NCBI RefSeq assembly: GCF_004151485.1 | Contig: NZ_SBFF01000005.1 | Span: 1-64,000 of the forward strand | Source: Sphingosinicella sp. CPCC 101087 | Lineage (GTDB): Bacteria > Pseudomonadota > Alphaproteobacteria > Sphingomonadales > Sphingomonadaceae | DNA: 64,000 bases | Direction: 5' to 3' | Notes under the pieces: model-generated | What the model saw: only the letters and a program-made list of their open reading frames with translations | What the model was told of the DNA's origin: nothing | Database searches by the model: none | Part shown: one piece after another, positions 50,251 through 60,145 of the stretch | Numbering within the stretch: the first letter of the stretch is position 1 | Layout: each line of letters starts with the position of its first letter | Translations under genes and position numbers: made by a program

Positions 50251-50736
50251 TCAGGTTGCAACCGGGTTCGGGTCCTGGAGCTGGCGCTGCAGCGGATAGG
50301 CAGTCGTGCTCTTCACCCGCTCCATGGCGAAGCGGGAGGTGACGTTCTTGAGCGGCACCTCGGCGATCAGGCGTCGATAGAAATCGTCATACTCACCCAT
50401 GCTGCCGACGGCGACGCGCAGCATGTAGTCGACGTCTCCGGCCATCCGGTACACCTCCATAACCTCCGGCATCGCCGCGACCGTTTCGGCGAAGCCGCCC
50501 AACCATTCCGGCGAATGATCGGCGGCCTCAATCTCGACGAACACCGAAAGGCCGAGCCCGATCGAATCGGGGTCGAGGATCGCGACCCGGCGCTGGATCA
50601 CGCCCTGTGCCTCGAGCTTCTGGATCCGACGCCAGCATGGCGTTTGCGACAGATTGACGCGCGAGGCCACCTCGGCCACCGGCAGCGAAGCATCCTCCTG
50701 GAGGATGGCGAGAATCTTGATATCGGTGCGGTCCAT
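50251..50736 (-). CDS. Lrp/AsnC family transcriptional regulator
   Basis: A 161-residue regulator with an N-terminal helix-turn-helix (MDRTDIKILAILQ, then LPVAEVASRVNLSQTPCWRR, about 1-40) and a C-terminal RAM ligand-binding domain (about 65-145: VFVEIEAADHS, MAGDVDYMLRVAV with the conserved GxxDY). Members respond to amino acids and form octamers. Divergent to the L36 gene, which starts 193 bases away; target unknown. Confidence 0.92.
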   Translation of the reverse strand: MDRTDIKILAILQEDASLPVAEVASRVNLSQTPCWRRIQKLEAQGVIQRRVAILDPDSIGLGLSVFVEIEAADHSPEWLGGFAETVAAMPEVMEVYRMAGDVDYMLRVAVGSMGEYDDFYRRLIAEVPLKNVTSRFAMERVKSTTAYPLQRQLQDPNPVAT

Positions 50737-50929
50737 GAGTGCCTGATGCCTGAATTGGAAGGATCTTCCAACAGGGCAGTTGTTTCAGAGGCCAGGGAGC
50801 ATAGGATTGCTGCCGTCGGCCCGGGGCGAAACCCCACCGCCATGCTTGACTTGGGGGGCCTCGCTGACTAGGTGAGCGCCTCGCTTTCCGGCAACAGCAT
50901 AGCACAGAGACAGGCAGGGCGTCCCAGCC

Positions 50930-51055
50930 ATGAAGATCCGCAACTCGTTGAAGTCCCTCAAGTCGCGCCATCGCGACTGCCGCGTGATCCGCCGCCGGGG
51001 CCGCACCTACGTCATCAACAAGACGAACCGCCGCTTCAAGGCGCGCCAGGGCTGA
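50930..51055 (+). CDS. ykgO: 50S ribosomal protein L36, zinc-independent type
   Basis: A 41-residue ribosomal protein: [19 protein letters not shown], then [20 protein letters not shown]. The order and residues are those of L36, but the CxxC...CxxxH zinc site is gone; only one Cys (C17) remains, so this is the C-minus form (YkgO/RpmJ2), which in many bacteria replaces the zinc form when zinc is scarce. It binds 23S rRNA in the large subunit. Whether this genome also has a zinc form cannot be seen. Weak ribosome-binding site; stop TGA at 51055. Confidence 0.93.
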   Translation: MKIRNSLKSLKSRHRDCRVIRRRGRTYVINKTNRRFKARQG

Positions 51056-51113
51056 GGCTCCGCGCCGTCGGCATCATGGTCGACCGATCCCCAGCGAAAG
51101 TCGGGGAGCCGTC

Positions 51114-51737
51114 ATGAGTCTGCCCGAGTCCCCGCCGGCTGCCGTCATCTTCGATGTCGGCAATGTTCTCTACGGATGGGATCCCGACAGTTTCCTGGTG
51201 CGGCAGATCGCCGACGACGAAGCGCGGATGCGCTTCATCGAGGATACCGGCCTTTGGCAATGGCACGAGTCGCTTGACGGCGGCCGGCCCTATGACGAAG
51301 CGGCGTCCGAACTTTCCGAGAAATTTCCCGAATATGCCCATCTGATCGCCGCCTGGGGCGAGCGATTCGGCGAGACGATCACCGATCCGGTTGCGGGCAT
51401 GCCGGCGATCGTCGACGAGCTCCACGCCCGCGGCGTGCCGCTCTACGCGATCACCAATTTCTCGGCCGATTTCTGGCCGCCCTTCCATGCCCGGGAACGA
51501 GACTTCTTCGCGCGCTTCCGGGACATCGTCGTGTCGGGCGAGGTCAAGCTGCTCAAGCCGGATCCGGCCATCTACTTTCTTGCGCTCGATCGCTTCGGTC
51601 TTCGCCCGGAGGATGCTTTATTCGTCGACGACCGGCTCATCAACGTCGAGGCCGCGGCCGCGGTCGGCCTCCACGCCCATCTCTTTACCACCGCCGAGGA
51701 GCTACGTGCCCGGTTGGAGGCGGAGCGCCTGCTCTAG
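51114..51737 (+). CDS. HAD-superfamily hydrolase (HAD-IA)
   Basis: A 207-residue HAD enzyme of subclass IA: motif I IFDVGNVLYGWD (about 12-23, nucleophile D14), motif II ITNFS (about 112-116), the Lys motif GEVKLLKPDP (about 139-148), and motif III LFVDDRLINVEAA (about 162-174). The cap (about 25-95) is helical. The DxGN motif is typical of the 2-haloacid dehalogenase/epoxide hydrolase-N and YihX-like phosphatase group. Substrate unknown. It starts 59 bases after the L36 stop. Confidence 0.9.
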   Translation: MSLPESPPAAVIFDVGNVLYGWDPDSFLVRQIADDEARMRFIEDTGLWQWHESLDGGRPYDEAASELSEKFPEYAHLIAAWGERFGETITDPVAGMPAIVDELHARGVPLYAITNFSADFWPPFHARERDFFARFRDIVVSGEVKLLKPDPAIYFLALDRFGLRPEDALFVDDRLINVEAAAAVGLHAHLFTTAEELRARLEAERLL

Positions 51738-51832
51738 CCTCCGGGTTCGAAAGACCGGCAACTCTCCGGCGCCTCGTGCTTTCTCCCAGCGGTGAGACGA
51801 ATACGACCCTTCGCTGCGATACCCGGTGCGCG

Positions 51833-52723
51833 ATGAGCGAGCCCGAATCACTGGACGCCGAGCTTCTGCGTGCCTTTCCGTTGCCCTACGTGCCCGAGGA
51901 TTCGGGTAAGGAGGATCGCGGCCGGTTGCTGGTAATCGCCGGAAGCCGCGAGCTGGCGGGCGCGGCGCGCCTCTCCGGCGTGGCGGCGCTTCGCGCCGGC
52001 GCCGGCAAGCTTCAGATCGGCACCGCGCAGAGCATCGCGGCGGCTCTTGCGGTGGCCATTCCGGAAGCGCGGGTCATCGGCCATGCCGAGACCGATGACG
52101 GCTGCATTGCCGAGGAAGGGATTGCGCCGCTGGTCCGCTGGGCAAAGGCCGCGCAGGCCGTGGCCGTCGGCTGCGGAATGCAGCCGGGCCGCCCGCTCGA
52201 GCAACTGCTCGCCGCCTTGCTCGACGGCGGCGCCGGCTGCCCCCTGGTGCTGGACGCCGCCGTGCTCGACTGCCTGCCTTCGCTCTGCGCCCAGGTCTGC
52301 AGGTGGCCGAACGGCGTGATCCTGCTTCCCCACGCCGGCGAGATGGCGCGGCTGCTCGGCCGGGATCGGGGTGAGATCGAAGCGGATCCGGCCGAAGCGG
52401 CGCGCGAGGCGGCGCGGCGGTTCAACGCGCATGCGCTGGTCAAGGGCGGCGCCAGCTTCATCGCCGCGCCGGGCGGCCGAACCTTCCGCCTGGAGGGCGG
52501 CGGCGTCGGTCTTGCCACCTCGGGCAGCGGCGACGTGCTGGCGGGGATCGTCGGAGGGCTTTGCGCCCGCGGAGCCGATCCGCTCACCGCCTTGCTGTGG
52601 GGGACGTGGCTGCACGCGCAGGCGGGGCGGCGGCTGACCAAGCGGGTCGGCCGAATTGGATTCCTCGCCCGTGAACTGCCCGACGAGATCCCGGCGCTGT
52701 TGCCCGCCAATCGGGAAGCTTGA
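51833..52723 (+). CDS. nnrD: ADP-dependent NAD(P)H-hydrate dehydratase
   Basis: Repairs damaged NAD(P)HX hydrates to NAD(P)H using ADP. A 296-residue YjeF C-terminal/ribokinase-like domain: RGRLLVIAGSRELAGAARLSGVAAL (about 30-54, split here as LVIAGSRELAGAA), VGCGMQPG (about 117-124), PHAGEMARLLG (about 165-175) and GSGDVLAGIVGGL (about 226-238). The N-terminal epimerase domain (NnrE) found in many fusion homologues is absent. The ATG start is preferred over a longer frame from 51776. Confidence 0.9.
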   Translation: MSEPESLDAELLRAFPLPYVPEDSGKEDRGRLLVIAGSRELAGAARLSGVAALRAGAGKLQIGTAQSIAAALAVAIPEARVIGHAETDDGCIAEEGIAPLVRWAKAAQAVAVGCGMQPGRPLEQLLAALLDGGAGCPLVLDAAVLDCLPSLCAQVCRWPNGVILLPHAGEMARLLGRDRGEIEADPAEAAREAARRFNAHALVKGGASFIAAPGGRTFRLEGGGVGLATSGSGDVLAGIVGGLCARGADPLTALLWGTWLHAQAGRRLTKRVGRIGFLARELPDEIPALLPANREA

Positions 52724-52750
52724 TCCCGACCCGACCGCGGCCGCGAACTC

Positions 52751-54229
52751 TCAGCTTCCCCGGTGCCGCTCCAACTCGTCGCCGAGCAGCCGGGCGACAT
52801 GGATGACGTTGGTCGATCCGGGAGTGCCGAAGGGAACGCCCGCTGTGACGATGATCCGGCCGCCCCCTTTTGCCAGACCGTGGCGAAGCGCCATCCGCTT
52901 CGACTTGCCGACCATCTCCTCGAAGCTGGAGACATCGCGGGTGCGCACCGCGTGGGCACCCCAGAGCAAGCCGAGGCGACGCGCCGTCTTGATCTGCGGC
53001 GTCAGCACCAGCAACGGCACGGTAGGCCGTTCCCGCGCCACGCGCCGCGCCGTCGACCCGGAGCTGGTCAAGCAGACGATCGCCGAGGCTCCGACGGTTC
53101 GGACCATTTCGCCGGCGGCACGCGCGATCGCGTCGTTCGTCGTCGCGTCGGGTAGCGTCTCGGTGAAGTGGACCCGGGCATAATGGGTCGGATCCGCCTC
53201 GGCGCTGGTGGCGATCCGGTTCATTATCGCGACCGCTTCGAGCGGGAACTTGCCCGACGCGCTCTCGGCCGACAGCATGATAGCGTCGGCGCCGTCATAG
53301 ACGGCCGTGGCGACGTCCGACACTTCCGCGCGCGTCGGCGAGGGCGAGCCGATCATCGATTCAAGCATCTGTGTGGCGACGACCACCGGCCGGCCGAGCC
53401 GCCGGGCCGCCTCGACGATCCGCTTCTGAAGCGGCGGCACTTCCTCCGGCGGCAGCTCGACGCCAAGGTCGCCGCGCGCCACCATGACGGCGTCGGCGAG
53501 CTCCAATATCCCTTCCAGCCGCTCGATTGCCGCCGGCTTCTCGATCTTGGCGAGCAGCGCCGCCTTGCCGCCGATCAGCCGCCGCGCCTCGGCGACGTCT
53601 TCCGGCCGCTGCACGAAGGACAAAGCGATCCAATCGACATTGTGCTCGAGCGCGAAGGAGAGATCCAACCGATCCTTTTCGGTCAAGGCGGCGAGCGGCA
53701 GCAGCACGTCGGGCAGGTTGAGGCCCTTATTGTTGGAGATCGTGCCGCCGACCTCCACCTTGGTCACGATCCGGTCGCGGTCCGCTTCGACGATGCGGAA
53801 GACGAGCTTGCCGTCGTCGACGAGCAGCCGCGCGCCGGGCTCGACCGCCTCGAAAATCTCGCGGTGGGGGAGGTTCGCCCGCTCCGAGTCACCGAGCTCG
53901 CCGCTGCGGTCGAAGCAGAATGTCTGTCCCCTGCGGAGCTCGGCACGGTCTTCTTTGAATCGGCCTACCCTGAGCTTCGGCCCCTGCAGGTCGGCGAGGA
54001 TCGTCGTCGGCCGATCCAGCTCGGCCTCCAGGCCGCGGATCGCGGCGATCAATTTCGCATGGTCGGCATGGCTGCCGTGACTCATGTTGATCCGGAAGGC
54101 GTCGGCGCCGGCCTCGGCCAACTGGCGGATCATCTTCGGATCGCTGCTCGCCGGGCCCAGGGTGGCGAGGATCCGGACCTTGCGGGTGCGCGGGACGAAC
54201 CGGCTCGGCGAAGCCTCTCTCGCCGGCAT
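52751..54229 (-). CDS. pyk: Pyruvate kinase
   Basis: Final glycolytic step: PEP and ADP to pyruvate and ATP. The 492 residues are full length with RILATLGPAS (about 19-28), RINMSHGSHA (about 45-54), the signature AKIEKPAAIERL (about 231-242) and MVARGDLGVEL (about 250-260), and ATQMLESM (about 286-293). The effector (C-terminal) domain starts about 360. Convergent with nnrD; 27 bases apart. Confidence 0.96.
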   Translation of the reverse strand: MPAREASPSRFVPRTRKVRILATLGPASSDPKMIRQLAEAGADAFRINMSHGSHADHAKLIAAIRGLEAELDRPTTILADLQGPKLRVGRFKEDRAELRRGQTFCFDRSGELGDSERANLPHREIFEAVEPGARLLVDDGKLVFRIVEADRDRIVTKVEVGGTISNNKGLNLPDVLLPLAALTEKDRLDLSFALEHNVDWIALSFVQRPEDVAEARRLIGGKAALLAKIEKPAAIERLEGILELADAVMVARGDLGVELPPEEVPPLQKRIVEAARRLGRPVVVATQMLESMIGSPSPTRAEVSDVATAVYDGADAIMLSAESASGKFPLEAVAIMNRIATSAEADPTHYARVHFTETLPDATTNDAIARAAGEMVRTVGASAIVCLTSSGSTARRVARERPTVPLLVLTPQIKTARRLGLLWGAHAVRTRDVSSFEEMVGKSKRMALRHGLAKGGGRIIVTAGVPFGTPGSTNVIHVARLLGDELERHRGS

Positions 54230-54481
54230 TCTAAAGTCCGATCCTTCGGGGGAGTGGCGGCAACCGATCGGCTGCGTCGTCAGGGTCCCCGCCCAACCCG
54301 CGCTTCCTGTCGGCCATTGTCTGCCAATCCGTCACGACCGCCTCCAGTCTCGCCTTCGCGCCCCTGGCGCCCATAACCACTCATCTCGGCAGCGCAACCC
54401 GCTTGAGTCGCCTGCCGCCTACGGCAGTCGACCCTTGCCGGTCAGGGGTCTGGACCCTAGAGCGTCGCCTCAACCCCAAAC

Positions 54482-54736
54482 ATGGAGCGTGAATTGGCGG
54501 AAGGAAATGTCGCGGCCGACGAATTGAGGCTGCTGATCGAGCGGATCGAAAGGCTCGAGGAGGAGAAGAAGGCCATCGGCGACGATGTCCGCGACGTCTA
54601 TGCGGAAGCCAAGGCTCGCGGCTACGACCCCAAGACGATGCGCGCGGTCGTGCGGCTTCGGAAGATGGAGAGCAATGCCCGGCAGGAAGCGGAGGCGTTG
54701 CTCGAAACCTACAAGGCGGCCCTGGGCCTCGCCTGA
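54482..54736 (+). CDS. gapR: GapR-type nucleoid-associated protein (DUF2312)
   Basis: An 84-residue coiled-coil protein of the DUF2312 family, called GapR in Caulobacter, where it binds overtwisted AT-rich DNA ahead of replication and transcription and stimulates topoisomerases. Visible are LRLLIERIERLEEEKKAIGD (about 16-35), YAEAKARGYDPKTMRA (about 40-55) and LRKMESNARQEAEALLETY (about 59-77), matching the family along its whole length. It is placed 18 bases before yebC, which is common in this order of bacteria. Confidence 0.9.
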   Translation: MERELAEGNVAADELRLLIERIERLEEEKKAIGDDVRDVYAEAKARGYDPKTMRAVVRLRKMESNARQEAEALLETYKAALGLA

Positions 54737-54754
54737 GCGGAAGGAGCGGCGGCC

Positions 54755-55498
54755 ATGGCGGGCCACAGCAAGTTCAAGAACATCATGCACCGCAAGGGCG
54801 CGCAGGACAAGAAGCGCTCGGCGATGTTCTCCAAGCTGTCGCGCGAGATCACCGTCGCGGCAAAGATGGGCGCACCCGATCCGGACATGAATCCGCGGCT
54901 TCGCGCCGCGGTCAACGCCGCCCGGGCCCAATCGATGCCCAAGGACAATATCCAGCGGGCGATCGACAAAGCGAGCGGCGGCGAAGCCGAGGACTATGAG
55001 GAGATCCGCTACGAGGGCTTCGGCCCGGGCGGCGTGTCCCTGGTCGTCGAGGCGCTGACCGACAACCGCAATCGGACCGCGACGAACGTACGCACCATCT
55101 TCTCGAAGAATGGCGGCAATCTCGGCGCCTCGGGTTCGGTGACCCACGGCTTCGAGCGGCTGGGCCTGGTCAGCTATCCGGCTTCCGTCGGCTCGGCCGA
55201 TGCCGTGCTCGAGGCGGCCATCGAGGCCGGGGCCGAGGACGTGCAGTCCGGCGAGGAGGTCCACGAGATCTGGACGGCCCAGGACAGCCTCCACGAGGTC
55301 GCCCGTGCACTGGAAGCGACTCTGGGGGAACCTGAGAGCGTCGGCCTTGCCTGGCGGCCCCAGACCTCCGTCGAAGTCTCCGGCGACGATGCCGAACAGC
55401 TCATCAAGCTGGTCGAGACGCTCGAGGATGATGATGATATCCAGACCGTCTGGGGCAATTACGAAATGTCCGAAGAGGTGATGGAGAGGTTGGCTTAG
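54755..55498 (+). CDS. yebC: YebC/PmpR-family translation or transcription factor
   Basis: A 247-residue protein with the universally conserved start [20 protein letters not shown] and [13 protein letters not shown] (about 26-38). YebC proteins act as transcriptional regulators in some species and, from later work, in translation of proline stretches in others. Start ATG 54755 with GGAAGGAG upstream. It leads into ruvC with 13 bases between, an arrangement seen in many bacteria. Confidence 0.95.
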   Translation: MAGHSKFKNIMHRKGAQDKKRSAMFSKLSREITVAAKMGAPDPDMNPRLRAAVNAARAQSMPKDNIQRAIDKASGGEAEDYEEIRYEGFGPGGVSLVVEALTDNRNRTATNVRTIFSKNGGNLGASGSVTHGFERLGLVSYPASVGSADAVLEAAIEAGAEDVQSGEEVHEIWTAQDSLHEVARALEATLGEPESVGLAWRPQTSVEVSGDDAEQLIKLVETLEDDDDIQTVWGNYEMSEEVMERLA

Positions 55499-55511
55499 GC
55501 AAGGTGGGGGC

Positions 55512-56006
55512 ATGCTGATCATCGGTCTCGATCCTGGCCTCGGCTGCACCGGCTGGGGCGTGATCGCGGCCGAGGGCAATCGGCTGAGCCATGTCGCGAA
55601 CGGCCAGGTTCGAACCGATCCCAAATCGGCCCTTGCGATTCGGCTGGTCCGCCTCGAGGCGGCGCTGGGCGAGGTGATCGATCGGCATCGACCCGCAGCG
55701 GCCGCGGTCGAGGAGGTATTCCTCAACGACAATCCGCAATCGACGTTGAAGCTCGGACAGGCGCGAGGCGTCGTCCTGCTCGCCGCCGCACAGCGGGGAA
55801 TCGAGGTGGGCGAATATGCGCCGCGGCTGGTCAAGAAGGCGGTGGTCGGCTTCGGCGGCGCCGAGAAGGCGCAGATCCACGCCATGATCCAGCGCCTGCT
55901 GCCCGGCGTGAAGATCGCCGGCGCCGATGCGGCCGACGCGCTCGCCGTAGCCGTCACCCACGCCCATCATCTTGCCAGCCGCCGCGCACTCGGGAACGCC
56001 GCATGA
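55512..56006 (+). CDS. ruvC: Holliday junction endonuclease RuvC
   Basis: Resolves four-way DNA junctions with RuvAB. The 164 residues start with [13 protein letters not shown] (catalytic D7 region), then [14 protein letters not shown] (about 62-75, catalytic Glu), and [18 protein letters not shown] near the end (the last two acidic residues, DAADALA at about 138-144). Full length. Its last four bases overlap ruvA (ATGA). Confidence 0.95.
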   Translation: MLIIGLDPGLGCTGWGVIAAEGNRLSHVANGQVRTDPKSALAIRLVRLEAALGEVIDRHRPAAAAVEEVFLNDNPQSTLKLGQARGVVLLAAAQRGIEVGEYAPRLVKKAVVGFGGAEKAQIHAMIQRLLPGVKIAGADAADALAVAVTHAHHLASRRALGNAA

Positions 56007-56599
56007 TCGCCAAGCTGAGGGGCCTGCTCGACGGCTTCGGCGCAGACTTTGCGGTGATCGACGTGGCCGGTGTGGGCTATCTCGTCTCCGCGTCCAGCCG
56101 GACCCTGTCGAACATGGGCGCCCTCGGCGACGAAGTCGTGCTGCACACCGAGATGCTGGTCTCCGAGGATTCCATCCGGCTGGTGGGCTTTGCCTCGGCG
56201 TCGGAACGCGACTGGTTCCGCCTGCTGATTTCGGTGCAGGGCGTCGGCGCTCGGGTGGCCCTCGCCATACTGTCTGCGCTGACCGAGGACGAGCTGCACC
56301 GGGCGGTCGCGAGCGGGGACAGCCGGATGATCAGCCGGGCGCAGGGGGTCGGCCCCAAGCTCGCCCAACGCATCGTCAACGAGCTCAAGGACAAAGCGGG
56401 CGGAGTTGCGCTAGGACCTGCCGGTGGCGCGGCGGCGCCGTCCGGCGGACATTCGCAGGATGCCGTCTCCGCCCTGGTCAATCTCGGTTTCCGCCCGGCC
56501 GACGCCTTGTCGGCGGTAGCGAAAGCAGAGGCCGAACTGGGCCCCGATACCGGCCTCGACGCGCTCGTTCGTGGCGCGCTCAAGAAAGCGGCCCGCTAA
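56003..56599 (+). CDS. ruvA: Holliday junction branch-migration protein RuvA
   Basis: Binds the four-way junction as a tetramer and loads the RuvB motor. The 198 residues show an OB-fold N-terminus ([22 protein letters not shown]), the HhH region [16 protein letters not shown] (about 75-90) and [17 protein letters not shown] (about 114-130), and a C-terminal domain at 150-195 that contacts RuvB. Coupled to ruvC by overlap. An unrelated inverted gene separates it from ruvB. Confidence 0.95.
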   Translation: MIAKLRGLLDGFGADFAVIDVAGVGYLVSASSRTLSNMGALGDEVVLHTEMLVSEDSIRLVGFASASERDWFRLLISVQGVGARVALAILSALTEDELHRAVASGDSRMISRAQGVGPKLAQRIVNELKDKAGGVALGPAGGAAAPSGGHSQDAVSALVNLGFRPADALSAVAKAEAELGPDTGLDALVRGALKKAAR

Positions 56600-56625
56600 G
56601 GTCGTTCCAAGCTGCTCGAATCGAG

Positions 56626-57759
56626 TCAAGCGCCCCACACCTCTTCGAACAGGCGCACGAAATTGTTGCCGAGCACCTTCTCGACCCGGGTCGTGCTCCA
56701 GCCGCGGCGCCTCAGGTCCGCGGCGATGCGATCGTAGCGATGCTCGTCATTATACCCCTCCACCAGATTGAGCACGTCGGCGGCTTCGCCCGGCGCGGCG
56801 ATTCCGCGGCGAGCGCGATCCTCGTAAAATTCCCGCTGCTGCGCGCGCGTCTCGTCGTTGACGACGTAGCCGGTGAACGGGTTGTCGGTGCCGATGCCGA
56901 CATGATCCTCGCCGCACACGTTCACCGCATGGTCCAGGTGGCGGAGCAGATCCTCGGTGCCGGGCTGACCCTGCGCGCGGAGGAACGGCATCAGGTAGAT
57001 CCCGAACACGCCGCCTTTGTCCGCCAGGGCGCGCATCTCGGCGTCGTGCATGTTGCGCGGCAGGTCGGCGAGCGCCCGGCAGCCGCTATGGGTGATCGCC
57101 GGCGGCGCGGCGCTGGCGGCAATTCCCTCCGCCACGGTGCGCTGGCCGGAATGGCTGAGGTCGAGCAGGACCTTGGCGCGATTGATCCGCGCGATCAGCT
57201 CCCGCCCGAAATCGGAAAGGCCGGCATTGGCACGCTCCAGGCAGCCGTCGCCGGCGAGATTGCGCTTGTTGTAGGTGAGCTGCATCACCCTGACGCCCAG
57301 CGTCGCGAACGTGTCGACCCTGTCGGCATTCGTCTCGAACGGGGTCGTGTCCTGGAAATTGTAGATGATGCCGAGCCTGCCCGCCTCGCGTGCCGCGCGG
57401 ATGTCGGCGGCGCTCTCGATCTTGGCGAGGAGCGAGGCATGCTCGCCGATCTGCCGGTCCCACCAGGCGACGCCCTCGACCGCCTCGCGATAGCGGTCGG
57501 GGCCGTTGCCGACGGGCGCGATCGTGCCGCTGATGATGTCGATCCGGCGCTGGCGGATGGCTCGGATCAGCCGCTCGCTCGGTACGTAGCGGCCCTCCTC
57601 CGGCTGGTCGAAGCCGTCGAGCGCCCCCTGAGCGTCGACATAGAAGGACCTCGCGCCGCGCGGCCGCGGCGGAGGCACGTCCTGGGCAGCGGCCCGCATC
57701 GGCCATGCGAGTGCGGCGCTGACGGCGCCCGCTGACAGAAGGAACTCCCGGCGATCCAT
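56626..57759 (-). CDS. M19 (membrane dipeptidase)-like protein with altered metal site
   Basis: A 377-residue exported protein with a Tat-like signal (RREFLL, cleavage near AAAQ at 26). The M19 dipeptidase fold is recognisable from LLDLSHSGQRT (H203), AITHSGCRAL (H224), NMHD and GIGTDNPF (about 290-297). However the first metal pair HxD that M19 enzymes have near the N-terminus is DAQGAL (about 42-47), and the bridging Glu region reads YNFQDTTPF (133-141). Activity as a two-zinc dipeptidase is therefore doubtful or altered. It sits inverted between ruvA and ruvB, an insertion in an otherwise conserved block. Confidence 0.82.
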   Translation of the reverse strand: MDRREFLLSAGAVSAALAWPMRAAAQDVPPPRPRGARSFYVDAQGALDGFDQPEEGRYVPSERLIRAIRQRRIDIISGTIAPVGNGPDRYREAVEGVAWWDRQIGEHASLLAKIESAADIRAAREAGRLGIIYNFQDTTPFETNADRVDTFATLGVRVMQLTYNKRNLAGDGCLERANAGLSDFGRELIARINRAKVLLDLSHSGQRTVAEGIAASAAPPAITHSGCRALADLPRNMHDAEMRALADKGGVFGIYLMPFLRAQGQPGTEDLLRHLDHAVNVCGEDHVGIGTDNPFTGYVVNDETRAQQREFYEDRARRGIAAPGEAADVLNLVEGYNDEHRYDRIAADLRRRGWSTTRVEKVLGNNFVRLFEEVWGA

Positions 57760-57865
57760 GGCTGACCTCCCGCTATCGGCGCAGCCTATGGAAGAATCGG
57801 TCCGCCCTCAAGCGCTTCGGAAAGCGGTTCGACAGGCGGGATGCTTGCGCTAAAGCCGAACCCTG

Positions 57866-58885
57866 ATGGATCAGGATCGGATCATCGCGGGCGACCGGAA
57901 GCCCGAGGATCTGGACGCCGCGCTGCGTCCGAAGACTCTCGACGAGTTCGTTGGCCAGAAATCGGCGCGCGAAAATCTGCGCGTGTTCATCGAGGCGGCG
58001 AAGGGCCGCGGGGATCCGCTGGACCATGTGCTCTTCTTCGGCCCGCCGGGCCTCGGCAAAACGACGCTGGCGCAGATCATTGCCCGCGAACTCGGCGTGG
58101 GCTTTCGCGCCACATCAGGACCGGTCATCGCCAAATCCGGCGACCTGGCCGCGATCCTCACCAATCTCGAGGATGGCGACGTCCTGTTCATCGACGAGAT
58201 TCACCGGCTCAATCCGGCGGTCGAGGAGATCCTTTATCCGGCCATGGAGGACCGGGTCCTCGACCTGATGATCGGCGAAGGACCGTCGGCGCGCTCGGTG
58301 CGGATCGACCTTCCGAAATTCACCCTCGTCGGCGCGACCACCCGGCAGGGGCTGATTTCGACGCCGCTGCGCGATCGTTTCGGGATCCCCGTCCGCCTCA
58401 CCTTCTATTCGGTCGAGGAGCTCGAGCAGGTGGTGCGCCGCGCGGCGCGGCTGCTCGGTCTCGCGCTGACCGACGAGGGCGCGCGCGAGGTGGCACGGCG
58501 CTCGCGCGGGACTCCGCGCATCGCGGGACGGCTGCTGCGTCGCGTCCGCGACTTCGCCCAGGCGGCGGGCGAGGCCGAGGTGAGCGCGAAGGCTGCGGAC
58601 AGCGCGCTCACCCGCATGGAGGTAGACCATCTCGGCCTCGACGCGATGGACCGCCGATATCTGCACATGATCGCCGACATCTATCGTGGGGGGCCGGTCG
58701 GGGTGGAGACGCTCGCCGCCGGCCTGAGCGAGCCGCGCGACACGATCGAGGAGGTGATCGAGCCCTATCTGATCCAGCTCGGCCTGATCGCCCGAACCGC
58801 GCGCGGGCGCTGCCTCAACGGTCCCGGCTGGACCCATCTCGGCCTGCCCCAGCCCGCGGACCAGGCCGGTTTGTTCGATACCTGA
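57866..58885 (+). CDS. ruvB: Holliday junction branch-migration ATPase RuvB
   Basis: Hexameric AAA+ motor that drives branch migration with RuvA. The 339 residues have [14 protein letters not shown] (about 28-41), Walker [13 protein letters not shown] (about 64-75), Walker [12 protein letters not shown] (about 109-119), sensor [18 protein letters not shown] (about 155-172) and the winged helix near [15 protein letters not shown]. Full length. Start ATG 57866. Confidence 0.96.
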   Translation: MDQDRIIAGDRKPEDLDAALRPKTLDEFVGQKSARENLRVFIEAAKGRGDPLDHVLFFGPPGLGKTTLAQIIARELGVGFRATSGPVIAKSGDLAAILTNLEDGDVLFIDEIHRLNPAVEEILYPAMEDRVLDLMIGEGPSARSVRIDLPKFTLVGATTRQGLISTPLRDRFGIPVRLTFYSVEELEQVVRRAARLLGLALTDEGAREVARRSRGTPRIAGRLLRRVRDFAQAAGEAEVSAKAADSALTRMEVDHLGLDAMDRRYLHMIADIYRGGPVGVETLAAGLSEPRDTIEEVIEPYLIQLGLIARTARGRCLNGPGWTHLGLPQPADQAGLFDT

Positions 58886-58898
58886 TGAGGGAAGCAAG

Positions 58899-60047
58899 AT
58901 GAGGAGAATGATGATCGCGCTGGCCGCCGCGGCCGCCTGGGCGCCGGCGACGGCGCAGGCGGCCGAGGCTGCACCGGCGATCGATTATGCCGAGGAGACG
59001 AGTTGGCTCTGCCTTCCCGGCCGGCAGGACGCCTGCGGCCGGCCTTTGCCGACCACCGCGTTGACCCCGAACGGCTATGGTTCGAACGGCGCGGTGCGGC
59101 CGGCCGAGAATTCGCCCGCGGACTGTTTCTACGTTTATCCCACCGTGTCGCGCGACCCCGGCCTCAACAGCGACATGAATGCCGGGCCGGAAGAGCATGG
59201 CGCCGCCTTGGTCCAGCTCGGCCGGTTTGCCGGCGTGTGCCGGACCTTCGCTCCGCTTTACCGGTCGGCGACGCTCGCGGCGATTCCACGCGCAATGGCG
59301 GGCGAGGACATGACCGCGGTCTTCAACCTCGCTTATGCAGACGTGCGCGCCGCCTGGCGGCACTATCTGGAGCATCGCAATCAAGGGCGGCCGTTCGTGC
59401 TGATCGGCCACAGCCAGGGGACGATCCACCTCACCCGGCTGCTCGCCGAGGAGATCGAGGAGAGCGAAGCGGCCGGCCGGATGCTCTCGGCGATGCTGAT
59501 CGGCTACAATGTCGAGGTGCCGCAGGGCCGGACCGTCGGGGGGAGCTTTCGCCGCACGCCGCTCTGCACCGAGCCCGGCCAAACCGGCTGCGTCGTCACT
59601 TACGTCTCGTTCCGGGCCGACGCCCCGCCGCCGCCGGCTTCGGACTTCGGCCGCACGCCGCGGCCCGGCTTCACCGTGGCCTGCACGAACCCTGCCGCGC
59701 TCGGTGGCGGCCCGGCCCCGCTCGATTCCTACTGGTTCACGGCGGAGCCGCCGGCACCGGGCGCGCCGACGGTCGACTGGTCGTCGTTGGGCCCGCCGCC
59801 GACGCCTTTCCTGCGCACCGAAGGCCTCGCTTCGGCCCAGTGCGTGAATGAGGGGCAGGTGGGCTATCTCGCCGTTTCCGTGAACGCCAATCCGGGCGAT
59901 GCCCGTACCGATCGGATTCCGGGTGACGTGTATTTCCAGGGAAGGCCGCTTCCCGGCTGGGGGCTTCACCTGGCCGACGTCAGCCTGACCCAAGGGGACC
60001 TGATGCGCCTGATCGAGGCGCAAGCGCAGGCCTACGACCGCCGTTGA
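58899..60047 (+). CDS. DUF3089 exported alpha/beta hydrolase-like protein
   Basis: A 382-residue protein with a signal peptide ending near AQAAE (about 22). DUF3089 features: DCFYVYPTVSRDPG (about 73-86), CRTFAPLYRSA (about 112-122), and the serine elbow LIGHSQGTIHL (about 167-177) typical of lipase-like alpha/beta hydrolases. Substrate unknown; periplasmic esterase is the best guess. Start ATG 58899 with GAAG upstream, 13 bases after ruvB. Confidence 0.85.
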   Translation: MRRMMIALAAAAAWAPATAQAAEAAPAIDYAEETSWLCLPGRQDACGRPLPTTALTPNGYGSNGAVRPAENSPADCFYVYPTVSRDPGLNSDMNAGPEEHGAALVQLGRFAGVCRTFAPLYRSATLAAIPRAMAGEDMTAVFNLAYADVRAAWRHYLEHRNQGRPFVLIGHSQGTIHLTRLLAEEIEESEAAGRMLSAMLIGYNVEVPQGRTVGGSFRRTPLCTEPGQTGCVVTYVSFRADAPPPPASDFGRTPRPGFTVACTNPAALGGGPAPLDSYWFTAEPPAPGAPTVDWSSLGPPPTPFLRTEGLASAQCVNEGQVGYLAVSVNANPGDARTDRIPGDVYFQGRPLPGWGLHLADVSLTQGDLMRLIEAQAQAYDRR

Positions 60048-60145
60048 ACGCGGATCCGGGGCTCTCCGACGCAGAATCGGCTCGGCTCGTCCCGACGTGG
60101 GCGGCCGAGGGTTCGCACGCGCGGCCGCATCGATAGGGAGCGCGG

